A stretch of DNA of 46,255 nt from Serratia nevei (GTDB lineage: Bacteria; Pseudomonadota; Gammaproteobacteria; Enterobacterales; Enterobacteriaceae). The notes beneath the pieces were generated by a model. That model was given only the letters and a program-made list of their open reading frames with translations. It was not told where the DNA came from and made no database searches. The DNA is taken from positions 1 through 46,255 of the forward strand of contig NZ_JAMYWQ010000037.1 of the NCBI RefSeq assembly GCF_024160145.1. The letters run 5' to 3'. Below are positions 22,785 through 31,295 of the stretch, in pieces. Position numbers and translations under genes: made by a program. Position 1 is the first letter of the stretch, and every line of letters starts with the position of its first letter.

Positions 22785-23981
22785 ATGGCTACTGAGCGCA
22801 TGCCCTTTGTCATCTACGTTTTCGCGCTATGCGCGTTCGCACTGGGCTTCACCGAGTTCGTCACCATCGGCCTAGTATCCACTATCTCCACCGACCTGCA
22901 GAGCTCTGTCAGCCAGGTGGGGAGTGCGGTCACGGCCTATGCGCTGGGCGCGGTCATCGGCGCTCCCGGTCTGACCGCCCTGGCTACCCGCTGGTCCCGT
23001 AAGCGTCTGTTGCTGGTGGCGATGGCGTTGTTCACGCTGGGCAATGCGGTAGTCAGTCTGTCCACCTCGCTGACACCGATGTTGCTGGCGCGCTTCGCGT
23101 CGGGTCTGGGGCATGGCGTGTTTCTGGCGGTGGCGTCCAGCGTCGCCACACAACTCGCCGGACGTCACCGCGCTGGTGCTGCGGTTGCCGTGGTATTCGG
23201 TGGGCTGACCCTCGCCCTGGCGCTTGGCGTCCCGCTCGGGACTTACCTCGGAAGCATGCTCAGCTGGCAGGTGATTTTCATGGCCGTTGCGGCGAGCGGC
23301 GCAATAGGCTTTCTTGGTTTACTGTTCCTGATGCCAGGCTCGGAGGGCAGTGTGCCCGACGAGGCCAATGCCATGGATGGCCTGAAAGCCATGTTCAATC
23401 CACGGCTGTTGGCTGGCGCCGGGATTACGGTTCTGGCCTATGCGGGTTCATTCACTCTCTATACCTACATCTCGCCATTGTTGTTGCAGGTGACCCAGGT
23501 CAGCGAAGGAACGGCCAGTCTGCTGATGCTCGGCTATGGCGTGATGGCTGCCATCGGTAATATCTGGGGGGGCAGGCTGACTGACAAGAAAGGGCCTGAC
23601 TATGCGGTAATGACCGTGCTGGTCGGGCTGGCGATCGTGCTGCTTGCTGTCTGGCTGTCCGCCACGTCGCTGGTGCTGATGGCTGTGCTGATTGGCATGC
23701 TGGGTGCTCTGACCTATGCCGCTGTTCCCGCACTTCAGGCTCGGGTCATCGCGCTGTCGCATGACCATGCTCCGCAGGCTCCCGCGGTCGCTGCCGGGTT
23801 GAACATTGCCGGCTTCAACGGCGGTATCGCGTTGGGTTCCGTGATCGGCGGCGTTGCGCTGCAAGTCTCCGGCCTGGTAAGCACAGCCTGGGTTGGCGCA
23901 GTGGTGGTTGTACTGGGGATTCTGTGGATGTTTGCTCAACTCGGGGCTGCGAAGGCTGACTCAATGATTGCTCCGGACTGA
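22785..23981 (+). CDS. MFS exporter of the DHA1 (AraJ/sugar-efflux-like) type
   Basis: A 398-residue inner-membrane transporter with about twelve hydrophobic segments. The first is FALGFTEFVTIGLVSTI. The loop after segment 2 (TRWSRKRLLLVAMALFTLGN) fits the MFS loop-2 motif, and segment 4-5 has RFASGLGHGVFLAVASSVA. Members of this group expel drugs or sugars by proton antiport. The substrate here is not identifiable. The gene starts three bases after the PfpI-like gene, so the two form an operon with LysR control. A terminator follows at 24009-24043. Confidence 0.85.
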   Translation: MATERMPFVIYVFALCAFALGFTEFVTIGLVSTISTDLQSSVSQVGSAVTAYALGAVIGAPGLTALATRWSRKRLLLVAMALFTLGNAVVSLSTSLTPMLLARFASGLGHGVFLAVASSVATQLAGRHRAGAAVAVVFGGLTLALALGVPLGTYLGSMLSWQVIFMAVAASGAIGFLGLLFLMPGSEGSVPDEANAMDGLKAMFNPRLLAGAGITVLAYAGSFTLYTYISPLLLQVTQVSEGTASLLMLGYGVMAAIGNIWGGRLTDKKGPDYAVMTVLVGLAIVLLAVWLSATSLVLMAVLIGMLGALTYAAVPALQARVIALSHDHAPQAPAVAAGLNIAGFNGGIALGSVIGGVALQVSGLVSTAWVGAVVVVLGILWMFAQLGAAKADSMIAPD

Positions 23982-24008
23982 TCCTTTACAGTGATGTGAA
24001 TATCGCCT

Positions 24009-24043
24009 TTAAAGCCAGCGGGTTCCGTTGGCTTTTTATTTTT
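24009..24043 (+). terminator. intrinsic terminator after the MFS gene
   Basis: AAAGCCAGCGG, a three-base loop and CCGTTGGCTTT form a stem with one G-T pair, followed by a T-rich run (TTTTTATTTTT). This is a textbook rho-independent terminator, and the A-run before the stem could serve the other strand. Confidence 0.85.
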
Positions 24044-24228
24044 ATCGCCCCATATATTCATTGTGAAAAGGTTATGCCGGGGAGAATTCGTGCAGTTTAT
24101 TTATTTTTTGGTTTATTTTAAGGGATGGTAACAAATGCTGGAGTTTACTCATCGAAAAATATAAAAATATGTTTATGGTTTGGCTTTTCTTTGGTGTAGG
24201 GAAATAGGGATCTCATAGGGGGGCTGGG

Positions 24229-25131
24229 ATGCGGTATTTGATACAGTTAAGAAGTTTCATAGATGTGTATCGCGCAGGTTCGATTTCAAAAGCGGCTGTC
24301 CGTCTTGGTATTAGTCAGCCTGCTGTTTCATCGCATATCCATTCATTGGAGTCCTTTGCTGGAAAACGTTTGTTCAGACGCTCTTCTCATGGCGTGATAC
24401 CGACTCCTGAAGGGGAGGAGCTGGCCAGATTGATATCTCATGATTTTGACTCCATCTCTTCTAAGTTGGCTACATTAAGAAGTTACTCAAAAGGCCCATC
24501 GGGAACAATATCTATCATGGGGCCGGCAGAGTTGCTCTGGGCTAAGTTGTCATCTGTCATCCCTGTACTGGCTGCAGATGAAATTCGATTTAATATTTTT
24601 ACCGGGAATAGAAAAGGTATATATGCCGGGTTGAGTAACGGTGGGATTCATCTGGCGTTTACTACATCAAGACCGGACGAACAGAGGTACAGCTTCAAAG
24701 AGATTGGGAGGGAGCGGCTTATAATAATTTCTTCTTCATCACGAGAAGATGGTATTTTAAAAGCCGATGATTTTCTAGAGGCATTGCTGGAAACTCCTCT
24801 GATAGCATATGATAGCCAACTTCCTCTCATTCGTGAGATGTTTAGAGGTATGCCGGAGTTTCTTCTAAAACTTCGACCTTCATTGCTTGTTCCAGATTTG
24901 AGAATAATAGAGCAGATGGTGGCTTTAGATTATGGATGGTCGGTAATACCAGAGTATCTATGTTCGCGGGCGATTGCTGATGGTGTGATAGCAAATGTCG
25001 GAGTTTTGGATAAAATTACGGAAAACTCGATATATCTTGTGTGGAATGAAAGTTCTCTTGGAAATCCTTTTGTCTTAAAGGCCAGGGATAGAATTATCGA
25101 GATGGCAGAAGCTGGGGGATTCGCTAAATAA
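24229..25131 (+). CDS. LysR-type regulator, AT-rich
   Basis: A 300-residue LysR regulator from ATG 24229 (AGGGGGG upstream). The winged helix-turn-helix is at about 5-65 (GSISKAAVRLGISQPAVSSHI). The effector domain follows (GPAELLWAKLSSVIPVL, YSFKEIGRERLIII, ALDYGWSVIPEYL). Base use is far more AT-rich than in the LysR gene at 21027, indicating recent acquisition. It is convergent with the polysaccharide deacetylase gene, with a 19-base gap between stops. It may regulate that unit, but no shared promoter region is visible. Confidence 0.85.
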   Translation: MRYLIQLRSFIDVYRAGSISKAAVRLGISQPAVSSHIHSLESFAGKRLFRRSSHGVIPTPEGEELARLISHDFDSISSKLATLRSYSKGPSGTISIMGPAELLWAKLSSVIPVLAADEIRFNIFTGNRKGIYAGLSNGGIHLAFTTSRPDEQRYSFKEIGRERLIIISSSSREDGILKADDFLEALLETPLIAYDSQLPLIREMFRGMPEFLLKLRPSLLVPDLRIIEQMVALDYGWSVIPEYLCSRAIADGVIANVGVLDKITENSIYLVWNESSLGNPFVLKARDRIIEMAEAGGFAK

Positions 25132-25150
25132 TGTGGCTGCCATCGGGGAA

Positions 25151-26032
25151 CTATTTTTTTCGTGGAGATCGCGTTGCAAAATCATCTGCAATATTGTTCA
25201 GTGTCATGAACTTGACACCTGGGTGGCCTAGCATATGAGTTAACAGACGTTCCAGCATCATCAGCACATGCGGCCTTCCAGAAACGTCTGGATGAATCGT
25301 GAATGTAAATATTGCATAGTCGTGTTCGCGATAGACCCAGTCAAACTGATCTCTCCATAGTTGTTCAATATCGCGAGGGTTCATGAACCCCTGGCTATTT
25401 GGCTTGGTCTTCATGAACATGAAAGGAGGGATGTCGTCAATAGTCCAGCTGGCGGGTAACTCTATTAAATCAGTCTCTTTTCCTCTGACAAGCGGCTTCA
25501 TCCATTCTCTGGGTGTTTTGGTGTAATCAATCTTGGTCCAGGAATCACCTTTTCTAACATAATAGGGTTGGTGATCGTGATGCATCAAGGAATGGTCGTA
25601 TTTGATGCCATTCTCCAACAGAAGGTCCGTTGTTACAGGAGAGAACTCCCACCAGGGAGCCACATATCCGGTTGGCCTCTGACCGCTCAGTTCGGTGACC
25701 ATCTCTATCCCTCTGATGAGTACTTCGCGTTCCTGATCTGGGGTCATGGAGATTGGGTTCTCATGCGTATAATTGTGCACGCCGATTTCATGGCCAGCCT
25801 TTACCACAGCTTCCATTTGACGAGGGAATGTCTCGATGGAATGCCCGGGTATGAACCAGGTTGTAGGGAGTTCGAATTGCTTGAAGAGATTCAAAAGCCG
25901 TGGCGTACCGACCTCTCCGGCAAACATGCCGCGTGAAATATCGCTAGGGGAGTCTTCTCCTCCGTAGGAGGAGAGCCAACCAGCGACTGCATCCACGCCA
26001 ACACCAAAACCACAAAGTATTTCTTTTGCCAT
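25151..26032 (-). CDS. polysaccharide deacetylase family protein (PgdA/PuuE-like)
   Basis: A 293-residue NodB-type (CE4) protein without signal peptide, so cytoplasmic. Metal ligands are visible as Asp14 ([10 protein letters not shown]), His86 and His90 ([13 protein letters not shown]). To my knowledge this is the arrangement described for the cyclic-imidase/PgdA-like branch (H. pylori PgdA). The later THNP-type catalytic region ([11 protein letters not shown], His at about 251) and [17 protein letters not shown] are present. This branch acts on peptidoglycan fragments or small ring amides. The substrate here is unknown. AT-rich. A HAD-like gene follows upstream by 36 bases in the same direction. 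Confidence 0.8.
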   Translation of the reverse strand: MAKEILCGFGVGVDAVAGWLSSYGGEDSPSDISRGMFAGEVGTPRLLNLFKQFELPTTWFIPGHSIETFPRQMEAVVKAGHEIGVHNYTHENPISMTPDQEREVLIRGIEMVTELSGQRPTGYVAPWWEFSPVTTDLLLENGIKYDHSLMHHDHQPYYVRKGDSWTKIDYTKTPREWMKPLVRGKETDLIELPASWTIDDIPPFMFMKTKPNSQGFMNPRDIEQLWRDQFDWVYREHDYAIFTFTIHPDVSGRPHVLMMLERLLTHMLGHPGVKFMTLNNIADDFATRSPRKK

Positions 26033-26068
26033 GATTAGCTCCTTTCATTCTGGTTGAATATGCTTCCT

Positions 26069-26689
26069 TTATTTTCTGCTCAAGAATTGGAAAAAATTCT
26101 CGGTGGTAATCGGAAAAATTTCGTGTGCTGCGGCCATTGCGATGTGCTCAGAATTTTTGTATCCCCAATCGGGCCAGTAACAGCTAATTCCTAGCTGTTT
26201 TGCTTCGATGATGTTTTCGATGTTGTCATCGACAAAAATCATTCCGATTCCCCGGCTGAGCGCTTCCTCTTTTATCTGAGTGAGGACATCCACTTTGCTG
26301 GTCATCCTCCCATGGATGAATGAGTCTGGGAGCCATTGACCGAGTAGTTGCAGGATCGTGGATATCGATCCCGAATCTTTGCCAGAAACGATTCGTATCT
26401 CATGCCCGAGTTGGAAGAGGTGTCTTACATCGATGAGTGGCCTGTGCAGCTCCGCCCAGAATCCGGGGTAAATTCTCCGCACCTGCGACCTGTACTCCAC
26501 GAAGCTCTGCCGGAATTCCTCTCGTGCACCGAGAGGAATAGATTCATAGGCATCCATAAAGCCACGGCCACTTATCCGCGATGCATTGACAAAGAATGGC
26601 ACCATGAAGTGTCCGTCATGCCGAACATGACTACGCAGCAACCGGAACCTGTCGACAAAAGCCTTTGGGATATCTATTGCCACACGCAT
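26069..26689 (-). CDS. HAD-like hydrolase with degenerate motif I
   Basis: About 206 residues when begun at ATG 26689 (RVAIDIPKAFVDRF). The frame opens further upstream, but that part is the shadow of plus-strand coding, so I chose the later start. Motif II (EIRIVSGKD), motif III lysine region (GRMTSKVDVL) and motif IV (GMIFVDDNIENIIEAKQLGIS) of HAD phosphatases are clear. Motif I should be DxDGT but reads DIPKA, lacking the second Asp that protonates the leaving group. The enzyme may therefore be inactive, or its N-terminus may be damaged by the recombination junction at about 26.7 kb. It probably shares an operon with the deacetylase gene. Confidence 0.55.
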   Translation of the reverse strand: MRVAIDIPKAFVDRFRLLRSHVRHDGHFMVPFFVNASRISGRGFMDAYESIPLGAREEFRQSFVEYRSQVRRIYPGFWAELHRPLIDVRHLFQLGHEIRIVSGKDSGSISTILQLLGQWLPDSFIHGRMTSKVDVLTQIKEEALSRGIGMIFVDDNIENIIEAKQLGISCYWPDWGYKNSEHIAMAAAHEIFPITTENFFQFLSRK

Positions 26690-26761
26690 GACAACAGCTA
26701 CTCGGGCCTCGTCGACGAGATTGCCGGGCAGCTCGACTTTCTTAATGCGTATTTGGGCGTT

Positions 26762-27028
26762 ATCCCTGATCATTCCCGTCAGCCCAAGACCGCTCTTGGC
26801 GAACATACACAGACAGGCGAGACCGTCTCCATTTCCGCCAAGGAGATCAAGTTCACGGCGCCTCGGATCATGTCGCGCGCCCCGGCCGGTGAGGGAGAAG
26901 CCCTGCAGTTGAGCTTTCCCGATCAGCAGTCGGCCAAGCAGTTCATCCAGAAGATGGAGGGCGGTGGGCACGAGTGGACTCTCTTGTCGAAGCCGGTCGC
27001 GCGGCCGTACATCACGGGCTCCGTTCAC
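26762..27028 (+). pseudogene. plus-strand coding fragment of unknown origin
   Basis: Between the HAD-like gene and the truncated TraG gene the plus strand reads KTALGEHTQTGETVSISAKE, KFTAPRIMSRAPAGEGEALQ, LSFPDQQSAKQFIQKMEGGG and HEWTLL. GC is high at third codon positions, as in real coding DNA, while the minus frame over the same bases looks like a shadow. No start or domain is visible. It seems to be a piece of another GC-rich gene caught between two junctions. Confidence 0.4.
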
Positions 27029-28077
27029 CACATGTTACCAACGGCCAGGCCCACGTCACCAGCGACGCGGCCAGCCCAGTTCGGGGCCGTCTTGCCGATC
27101 TGCCCACCGTAGTCGGTATACACGCTACCGCTGTTCACGTTCTGTTTGCGCGGCGTTGCGATTGCACGGATGACGGTATCGTCAGCCTGTTCTTTCGGAA
27201 TGAAGCTGGCCCACTTGCTGATCCTGGTCAGAAGGTCCGGGCTGACTTGCTCTAGCAGCCGTGCCCGCAGCCCCTTGCCGGCATCGCTCCACCATTGCTG
27301 GCAGGTCGGATAGCCACCCCCGCTGGGCACCTGTGCGAGCCCAGCGTCCCAGGTCGTGTTGTAAGGCCACGCAGTACGTGGCGTTCGTGAGTGGTAGGTG
27401 TTGTAGTAGCCTGGGGTGTTCAGGAATAGGCGTGAGCCAATCCATGTGACGTCGTACATTTGCGCGTCGCTGAGCGTCGGGCGGTTCATGAAGAGCTTTG
27501 CCCGCGCCGGGCCATAACAGTCCTGAGAAAAGTCGGCGACCTCCTGAGACAGGACGGGGTCGTCTATGCGCGTGCTGTCGATATCCATGCGCAGCTGACG
27601 CAGGTCGGTGCCGCAGGGGATTGCTGCAACCGCGGCACCAGTTACCGCCTTGGATGTGGCATGAGTGAAGAACCACCAGAGAGGCACCCTCGCACTTTGG
27701 TGATTGAGGGTCGTGAAGGTCTGGCTCCAGCCGGTGTCTTGCGGCTGTGGAACCTGCACCTGGCATTGTTTGGAGCGAGTAGTGTCGAACTTGATGGTGT
27801 CCATGCTCACATCGATGACCGGGATACCGGCGAACATCAATACCATGACCGCGACCCACACGCGGTTCTCGATGCGGGCCGCCGAGAGCATGCCTTTGTT
27901 GCCTTCGTCGGCACCCTCACCCCGGGCGCGCAGCCATTCCTGAATCACGATCGCGAGGAAGGGAACGGCGAGCAAGCTGGTGGCCACCAAGGTGTTCCAG
28001 ATGCCGTTGTGCACCACCCAACTGACCAGCGTCAGGTAGTACTCCAGGTAGTCGTTGGTGTAGAGCGTCTGTCCCAT
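27025..28077 (-). pseudogene. truncated TraG N-terminal-domain conjugation gene
   Basis: The frame encodes 350 residues from ATG 28077. It has an N-terminal hydrophobic segment (NTLVATSLLAVPFLAIVI), a second at about 75-90 (WVAVMVLMFAGIPVIDV), and the conserved PLWWFFTHATSKAVTGAAVA region of the TraG_N protein of PFL_47xx-class elements. This inner-membrane protein normally has about 500 residues, with further membrane segments. Here the frame ends in a TGA right after LAVGNMW, where family members continue, so a junction at about 27028 has removed the 3' end. It is probably non-functional. The small membrane gene at 28091 precedes it by 13 bases. Confidence 0.75.
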
Positions 28078-28090
28078 CTTCGCATCCTCG

Positions 28091-28435
28091 TTACGGCCGG
28101 CTCAGCCACTGGCTGAGCTCAAGCAGCGCGGCCAGCGGCAGCGCGACGCGCTCGAGAAAGCGCACGCGCAGCCTGCTCTCGGGATCGCGCCGGAGCAACC
28201 GCGGGCGCGCCCAATGCCAGCCGGCGGCGGTGGCGGCGTACACGCAAAGACGCCAGATGAAAAGATGCCCTTGGTGATCGACCAGCCACCGCCGCCAGGA
28301 AATGACATCGCCGATGAGGTAGATGCCGACGATGTTCGCTGTGAAGGCCAGCAACAGCAATAAGGCTGTCCATAGCGCAATGGCGCGGATCAAGCGCCAA
28401 TGTGGCTTCCGCGGACGCGAAGGGGATGTCAGCAT
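28091..28435 (-). CDS. small membrane protein of the conjugation module
   Basis: A 114-residue protein with a basic N-terminus, two predicted membrane helices (about 15-40, ALWTALLLLLAFTANIVGIY; and about 55-75) and an Arg-rich stretch (PRLLRRDPESRLRVRF). A small membrane gene in this position, between the PFL_4711-type gene and the TraG gene, is a regular feature of these elements. Its exact role in the mating apparatus is not known to me. It is now separated from the PFL_4711-type gene by the cargo block at 28.5-31.3 kb. Confidence 0.6.
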   Translation of the reverse strand: MLTSPSRPRKPHWRLIRAIALWTALLLLLAFTANIVGIYLIGDVISWRRWLVDHQGHLFIWRLCVYAATAAGWHWARPRLLRRDPESRLRVRFLERVALPLAALLELSQWLSRP

Positions 28436-28753
28436 GGAGTCTCCGGATCGGATTGACCACCCGTCGCAAAGGTGGCAGCGGTGATGAGCGACCCTCTCAG
28501 TTCATCGCATATGCCTTATGCCGACGAGCGTCAAAGTGGAGCGCGTGGCGACCGCATTGTCGTCAGACGTTGGTGTAGCTATCTGGTGACCGGGCGAGAG
28601 TGCATATCAAATGGCGACGCCGCCTCCTGAGCGCAAGCAGTGAGTGAAAATGCGCGCGATGTTCTCCATAATCGCACTGTAAATAGCAGCCTTTCGGCTG
28701 AACGTGCAACTGTGGCAACCGTTTCAACCAATCGCACCTTACCGTGAGGTTCC
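28436..28753. other. non-coding junction between conjugation and cargo genes
   Basis: No gene, repeat or promoter I can support. This is where conjugation-module DNA gives way to the first cargo block. The exact breakpoint cannot be placed without a reference element. Confidence 0.4.
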
Positions 28754-29461
28754 ATGCAAATAAACCACCTTCCTGTGCTCAGCTGCGATGAAGCGCTGGC
28801 ACGTATCACCAAATCTGCGGGTAGTGTCGCCAATACAGCTGCCGAATTGCTCAACCCGGATTTTTACGATCCTGAACAAGCAAACATTCGCTGGCATTCA
28901 GGCGATTTGCACCTTCCGTCATTCCTTCCAACTAAGGACGACATGCACGATTACGATTGCCTGATCGTAGAAGGCAATCTGATCGTGGACGGCTGCATGG
29001 AGGTGTCGCCGCAGATAGACGAGGGCGGCATTATCGTGCTCGGACGGCTGCAGGCAGATACGCTGATTTGCTGGAGTGGTCTGGTGGTGCGTGGCGATGC
29101 CAGTGTGCAGCATGCCTATTTCAGTTCCGGCAACGATTGCTCGTTTGTGGTCGGCGGCAACCTGACCGCTATCTCGCTGCTGGAGACCGGCGAATTTATC
29201 CATGTGCACGGTGATCTCGACGCGCGGTGTCTGGCCCTGCTACACAACTTCGTCCAGGTGGACGGGGAAGAGCGCTGTGGCTGTCGAATCGATGGTTCGC
29301 AGTGCGAAGAACCGATGAAGCGTATGTTCGACCCCAGCCTGTTGAAGGCCTTCGAGGGCGAGGACGCTGACGGCCAGCGCATCGTTGGCTGGTACCCGGA
29401 TGACGACGCCTATTTAGAGCGTTTGCAGGAAGGCGGCAGCCCCTTGAGGAGCGGCGACTGA
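28754..29461 (+). CDS. beta-helix (bactofilin-like) protein, function unknown
   Basis: A 235-residue cytoplasmic protein from ATG 28754 (GTGAGG upstream). Residues about 68-160 show short repeats with a hydrophobic-Gly-Asn/Asp pattern (LIVEGNLIVDGCMEV, GIIVLGRLQADTL, LVVRGDASVQHAYFSSG, FVVGGNLTAISLL, IHVHGDLDA). This is the spacing of polymer-forming bactofilin-type beta-helices. The C-terminal 75 residues are acidic. Bactofilins build cytoskeletal scaffolds, but many such proteins in accessory regions are uncharacterised. First gene of the 28.5-31.3 kb cargo block. Confidence 0.5.
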   Translation: MQINHLPVLSCDEALARITKSAGSVANTAAELLNPDFYDPEQANIRWHSGDLHLPSFLPTKDDMHDYDCLIVEGNLIVDGCMEVSPQIDEGGIIVLGRLQADTLICWSGLVVRGDASVQHAYFSSGNDCSFVVGGNLTAISLLETGEFIHVHGDLDARCLALLHNFVQVDGEERCGCRIDGSQCEEPMKRMFDPSLLKAFEGEDADGQRIVGWYPDDDAYLERLQEGGSPLRSGD

Positions 29462-29572
29462 CGCCTTGCCTGCGCACTTAAATGCATCGAACCCTGCCGG
29501 AGATGAGGCAGGCATGCCGTTATTGCTCTTGCCAGTAGGCATGGCAAACCCATCGTCCGGTACCTGTTTTTG

Positions 29573-30388
29573 CTAGAGCGTAGTCCGCAGTTCTCTGGGC
29601 GACAGCCCGTAATGCTTTCGAAAGCGCGCCGTAAAGCGCGATGCCGAGGCATAGCCGCTGGCTGCGGCGATTTCCCCGATGGGGCGTGTCGTGGTCTGCA
29701 GCCAATGCAGAGCCATTCCCAGCCTGACGTCTTCCAGAATTTTGCTGAAGCTGCTGGCCTCGTTTGCCAGTTGCCTGCGCAATGTCGAAGCCCCGAGGTT
29801 CAGTCGCTCGGCGACACAAGCCACTGTCCAGTCCCGCTCTGGATTGCCCATGAGGATATGCTGTACGCGTTCACCTATTGGATCGTGCCGGTTCTGCAAG
29901 AGCGGAGTAGCCCAGCCGCCAAGGGCCAGTGCCAAAAGCACGGCTTCACCATAGTGGCTGCGCAAGGCATCCGGCGCATTGCTAGCGATGCAATCAAGCA
30001 GGTTGTCCCACGCCAAGGTAGTGTACCGTTCCAGAGGAATACACAGGTCCGAACCGCGGCCGGGCCTGGTGCTGACTTGTTCGCTGTAGCGCAGGTTGAA
30101 CGCATGCAATGCCTGAGCAGGAAAGGTCACTACATCGGCGATGTAGTGACCCTGTGCGCCCGGATAATTGCAAATGTCCACGTGGCGTCCCGCCGGCAGC
30201 AGGATCAGGTGTTGGTTGCCCGCGCGCATTTCGCGCCCGTCCCAGCCCATGCGCTTTTCGCCCTGCCGGATCCGGCACAAGGCGCTGACGAAAATCGGCA
30301 CCCGTTGCAGTGCATGGGTTTGTCGGGCACGTATGACGCAGGCATCGATGCGGCTCTCATGGTGCTGCAGGCCGGCAGGAACGTTCAT
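29573..30388 (-). CDS. AraC/XylS family regulator
   Basis: A 271-residue transcription factor. The C-terminal 105 residues hold the double helix-turn-helix of AraC proteins (VACVAERLNLGASTLRRQLA and IGEIAAASGYASASRFTARF, ending FRKHYGLSPRELR). The N-terminal 150 residues form a sensory domain with no obvious ligand pattern (AGLQHHESRIDACVIRA). It lies in the same direction as, and five bases downstream of, the PEBP gene, so the two are cotranscribed. Its targets are unknown; it may control the PEBP gene. Confidence 0.8.
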   Translation of the reverse strand: MNVPAGLQHHESRIDACVIRARQTHALQRVPIFVSALCRIRQGEKRMGWDGREMRAGNQHLILLPAGRHVDICNYPGAQGHYIADVVTFPAQALHAFNLRYSEQVSTRPGRGSDLCIPLERYTTLAWDNLLDCIASNAPDALRSHYGEAVLLALALGGWATPLLQNRHDPIGERVQHILMGNPERDWTVACVAERLNLGASTLRRQLANEASSFSKILEDVRLGMALHWLQTTTRPIGEIAAASGYASASRFTARFRKHYGLSPRELRTTL

Positions 30389-30393
30389 CGTAG

Positions 30394-30945
30394 CTAGCGT
30401 CCGTAAGTGGCGGTCAGTGTGGTCTTGGCCAGGGCATTGGCATTAAGCATGTAACCCACCATGGCACCGCTGGCCTGCTGGTCGATGGGCAGTTTATCCA
30501 CCTTTAACGCCCACACGGTGAATTGATAGCGGTGCGGTTTATCTCCCGCTGGCGGGCAGGCGCCGCCGAAGCCAGGCTGGCCGTAATCGGTGCGCCCCTG
30601 GACGGCGCCTGCCGGCAAGTGCTCGCCGTTGATGGCGCCGGCGTCCTTGGGCAGTTGCCGGGTAGCGGCGGGGAGATTGACCACGGTCCAGTGCCACCAG
30701 CCACTGCCAGTGGGGGCGTCGGGATCATAGACGGTGACAGCAAAGCTCCTGGTGCCGGCCGGCGGATTTTTCCAGGACAGTTCAGGCGAGGTGTTGCCGC
30801 CTTCGCAGCCAAAGCCCTGGAATACCTCTTGCTGGCTCAACGGCTTGCCGTCGCTAATGTCGCGACTGCTTACGGAAAAGTCGGTGGCGTGGGCGCTGAG
30901 GCTCAGTCCGAGGGAAAGTGCGCTGAGTAAAAGCTGTTTTTTCAT
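30394..30945 (-). CDS. YbhB/YbcL-type PEBP family protein, periplasmic
   Basis: A 183-residue protein from ATG 30945 with a signal peptide (MKKQLLLSALSLGLSLSAHA, cleavage after residue 20). The phosphatidylethanolamine-binding/Raf-kinase-inhibitor-like fold is shown by NTSPELSWKNPPAGTRSF, the ligand loop VYDPDAPTGSGWWHWTV and a later GDKPHRYQFTVWAL. Bacterial members are periplasmic proteins of uncertain function, sometimes linked to signalling. It is the first gene of a two-gene unit with the AraC regulator. Confidence 0.85.
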   Translation of the reverse strand: MKKQLLLSALSLGLSLSAHATDFSVSSRDISDGKPLSQQEVFQGFGCEGGNTSPELSWKNPPAGTRSFAVTVYDPDAPTGSGWWHWTVVNLPAATRQLPKDAGAINGEHLPAGAVQGRTDYGQPGFGGACPPAGDKPHRYQFTVWALKVDKLPIDQQASGAMVGYMLNANALAKTTLTATYGR

Positions 30946-31295
30946 CAGATGCTCGTCTTGGTATTGGAGGTGAAAGACAAGTCTATTGGGAAGGTCTGCT
31001 CGGTGTTGTGCCGTGGCGCTCGCCCATTGTGCCGAAACGCTCGGCTGCTTGCGGGGGAAGGTTGCCATACACCAATTTTTCCTGCAACAGCGGCATAAGC
31101 GCACCCTTCGTACAGAACCATGGGATCGTGATGACGAGCTTGAGAACGTGGAAAATTTTCACGGAGCTAGGCGACAGGTCCGATCTGGTGCGAGAGAAGA
31201 ACCGTGCCATTTTCAATGGTGTGTGATGACCCGTTTCGCCTGCACGGCAGGACGCTCACCCTATAAGCCGCCAAGTTGCATCATCGCCTTGGCGG
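30946..31295. other. stretch without a supported gene between cargo and conjugation genes
   Basis: A minus-strand frame (30983-31216) contains EKLVYGNLPPQAAERFGT, which looks mildly protein-like, but it has no family or ribosome site. The right-hand breakpoint of the 28.5-31.3 kb cargo block must lie here, just after the PFL_4711-type gene stop at 31296. Confidence 0.35.

Noticed and set aside
26690-27031. N-terminal 114-residue extension of the HAD-like protein (start at GTG 27031)
   Set aside because: This part is antisense to better-looking plus-strand coding and has no HAD features; ATG 26689 was used instead.
29570-30397. 275-residue plus-strand frame over the AraC gene
   Set aside because: The minus strand holds both AraC helix-turn-helix motifs; the plus frame has no family and mirrors it.
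30983-31216. 77-residue minus-strand frame between the PEBP and PFL_4711-type genes
   Set aside because: Only a short stretch looks protein-like and nothing supports a start or function.
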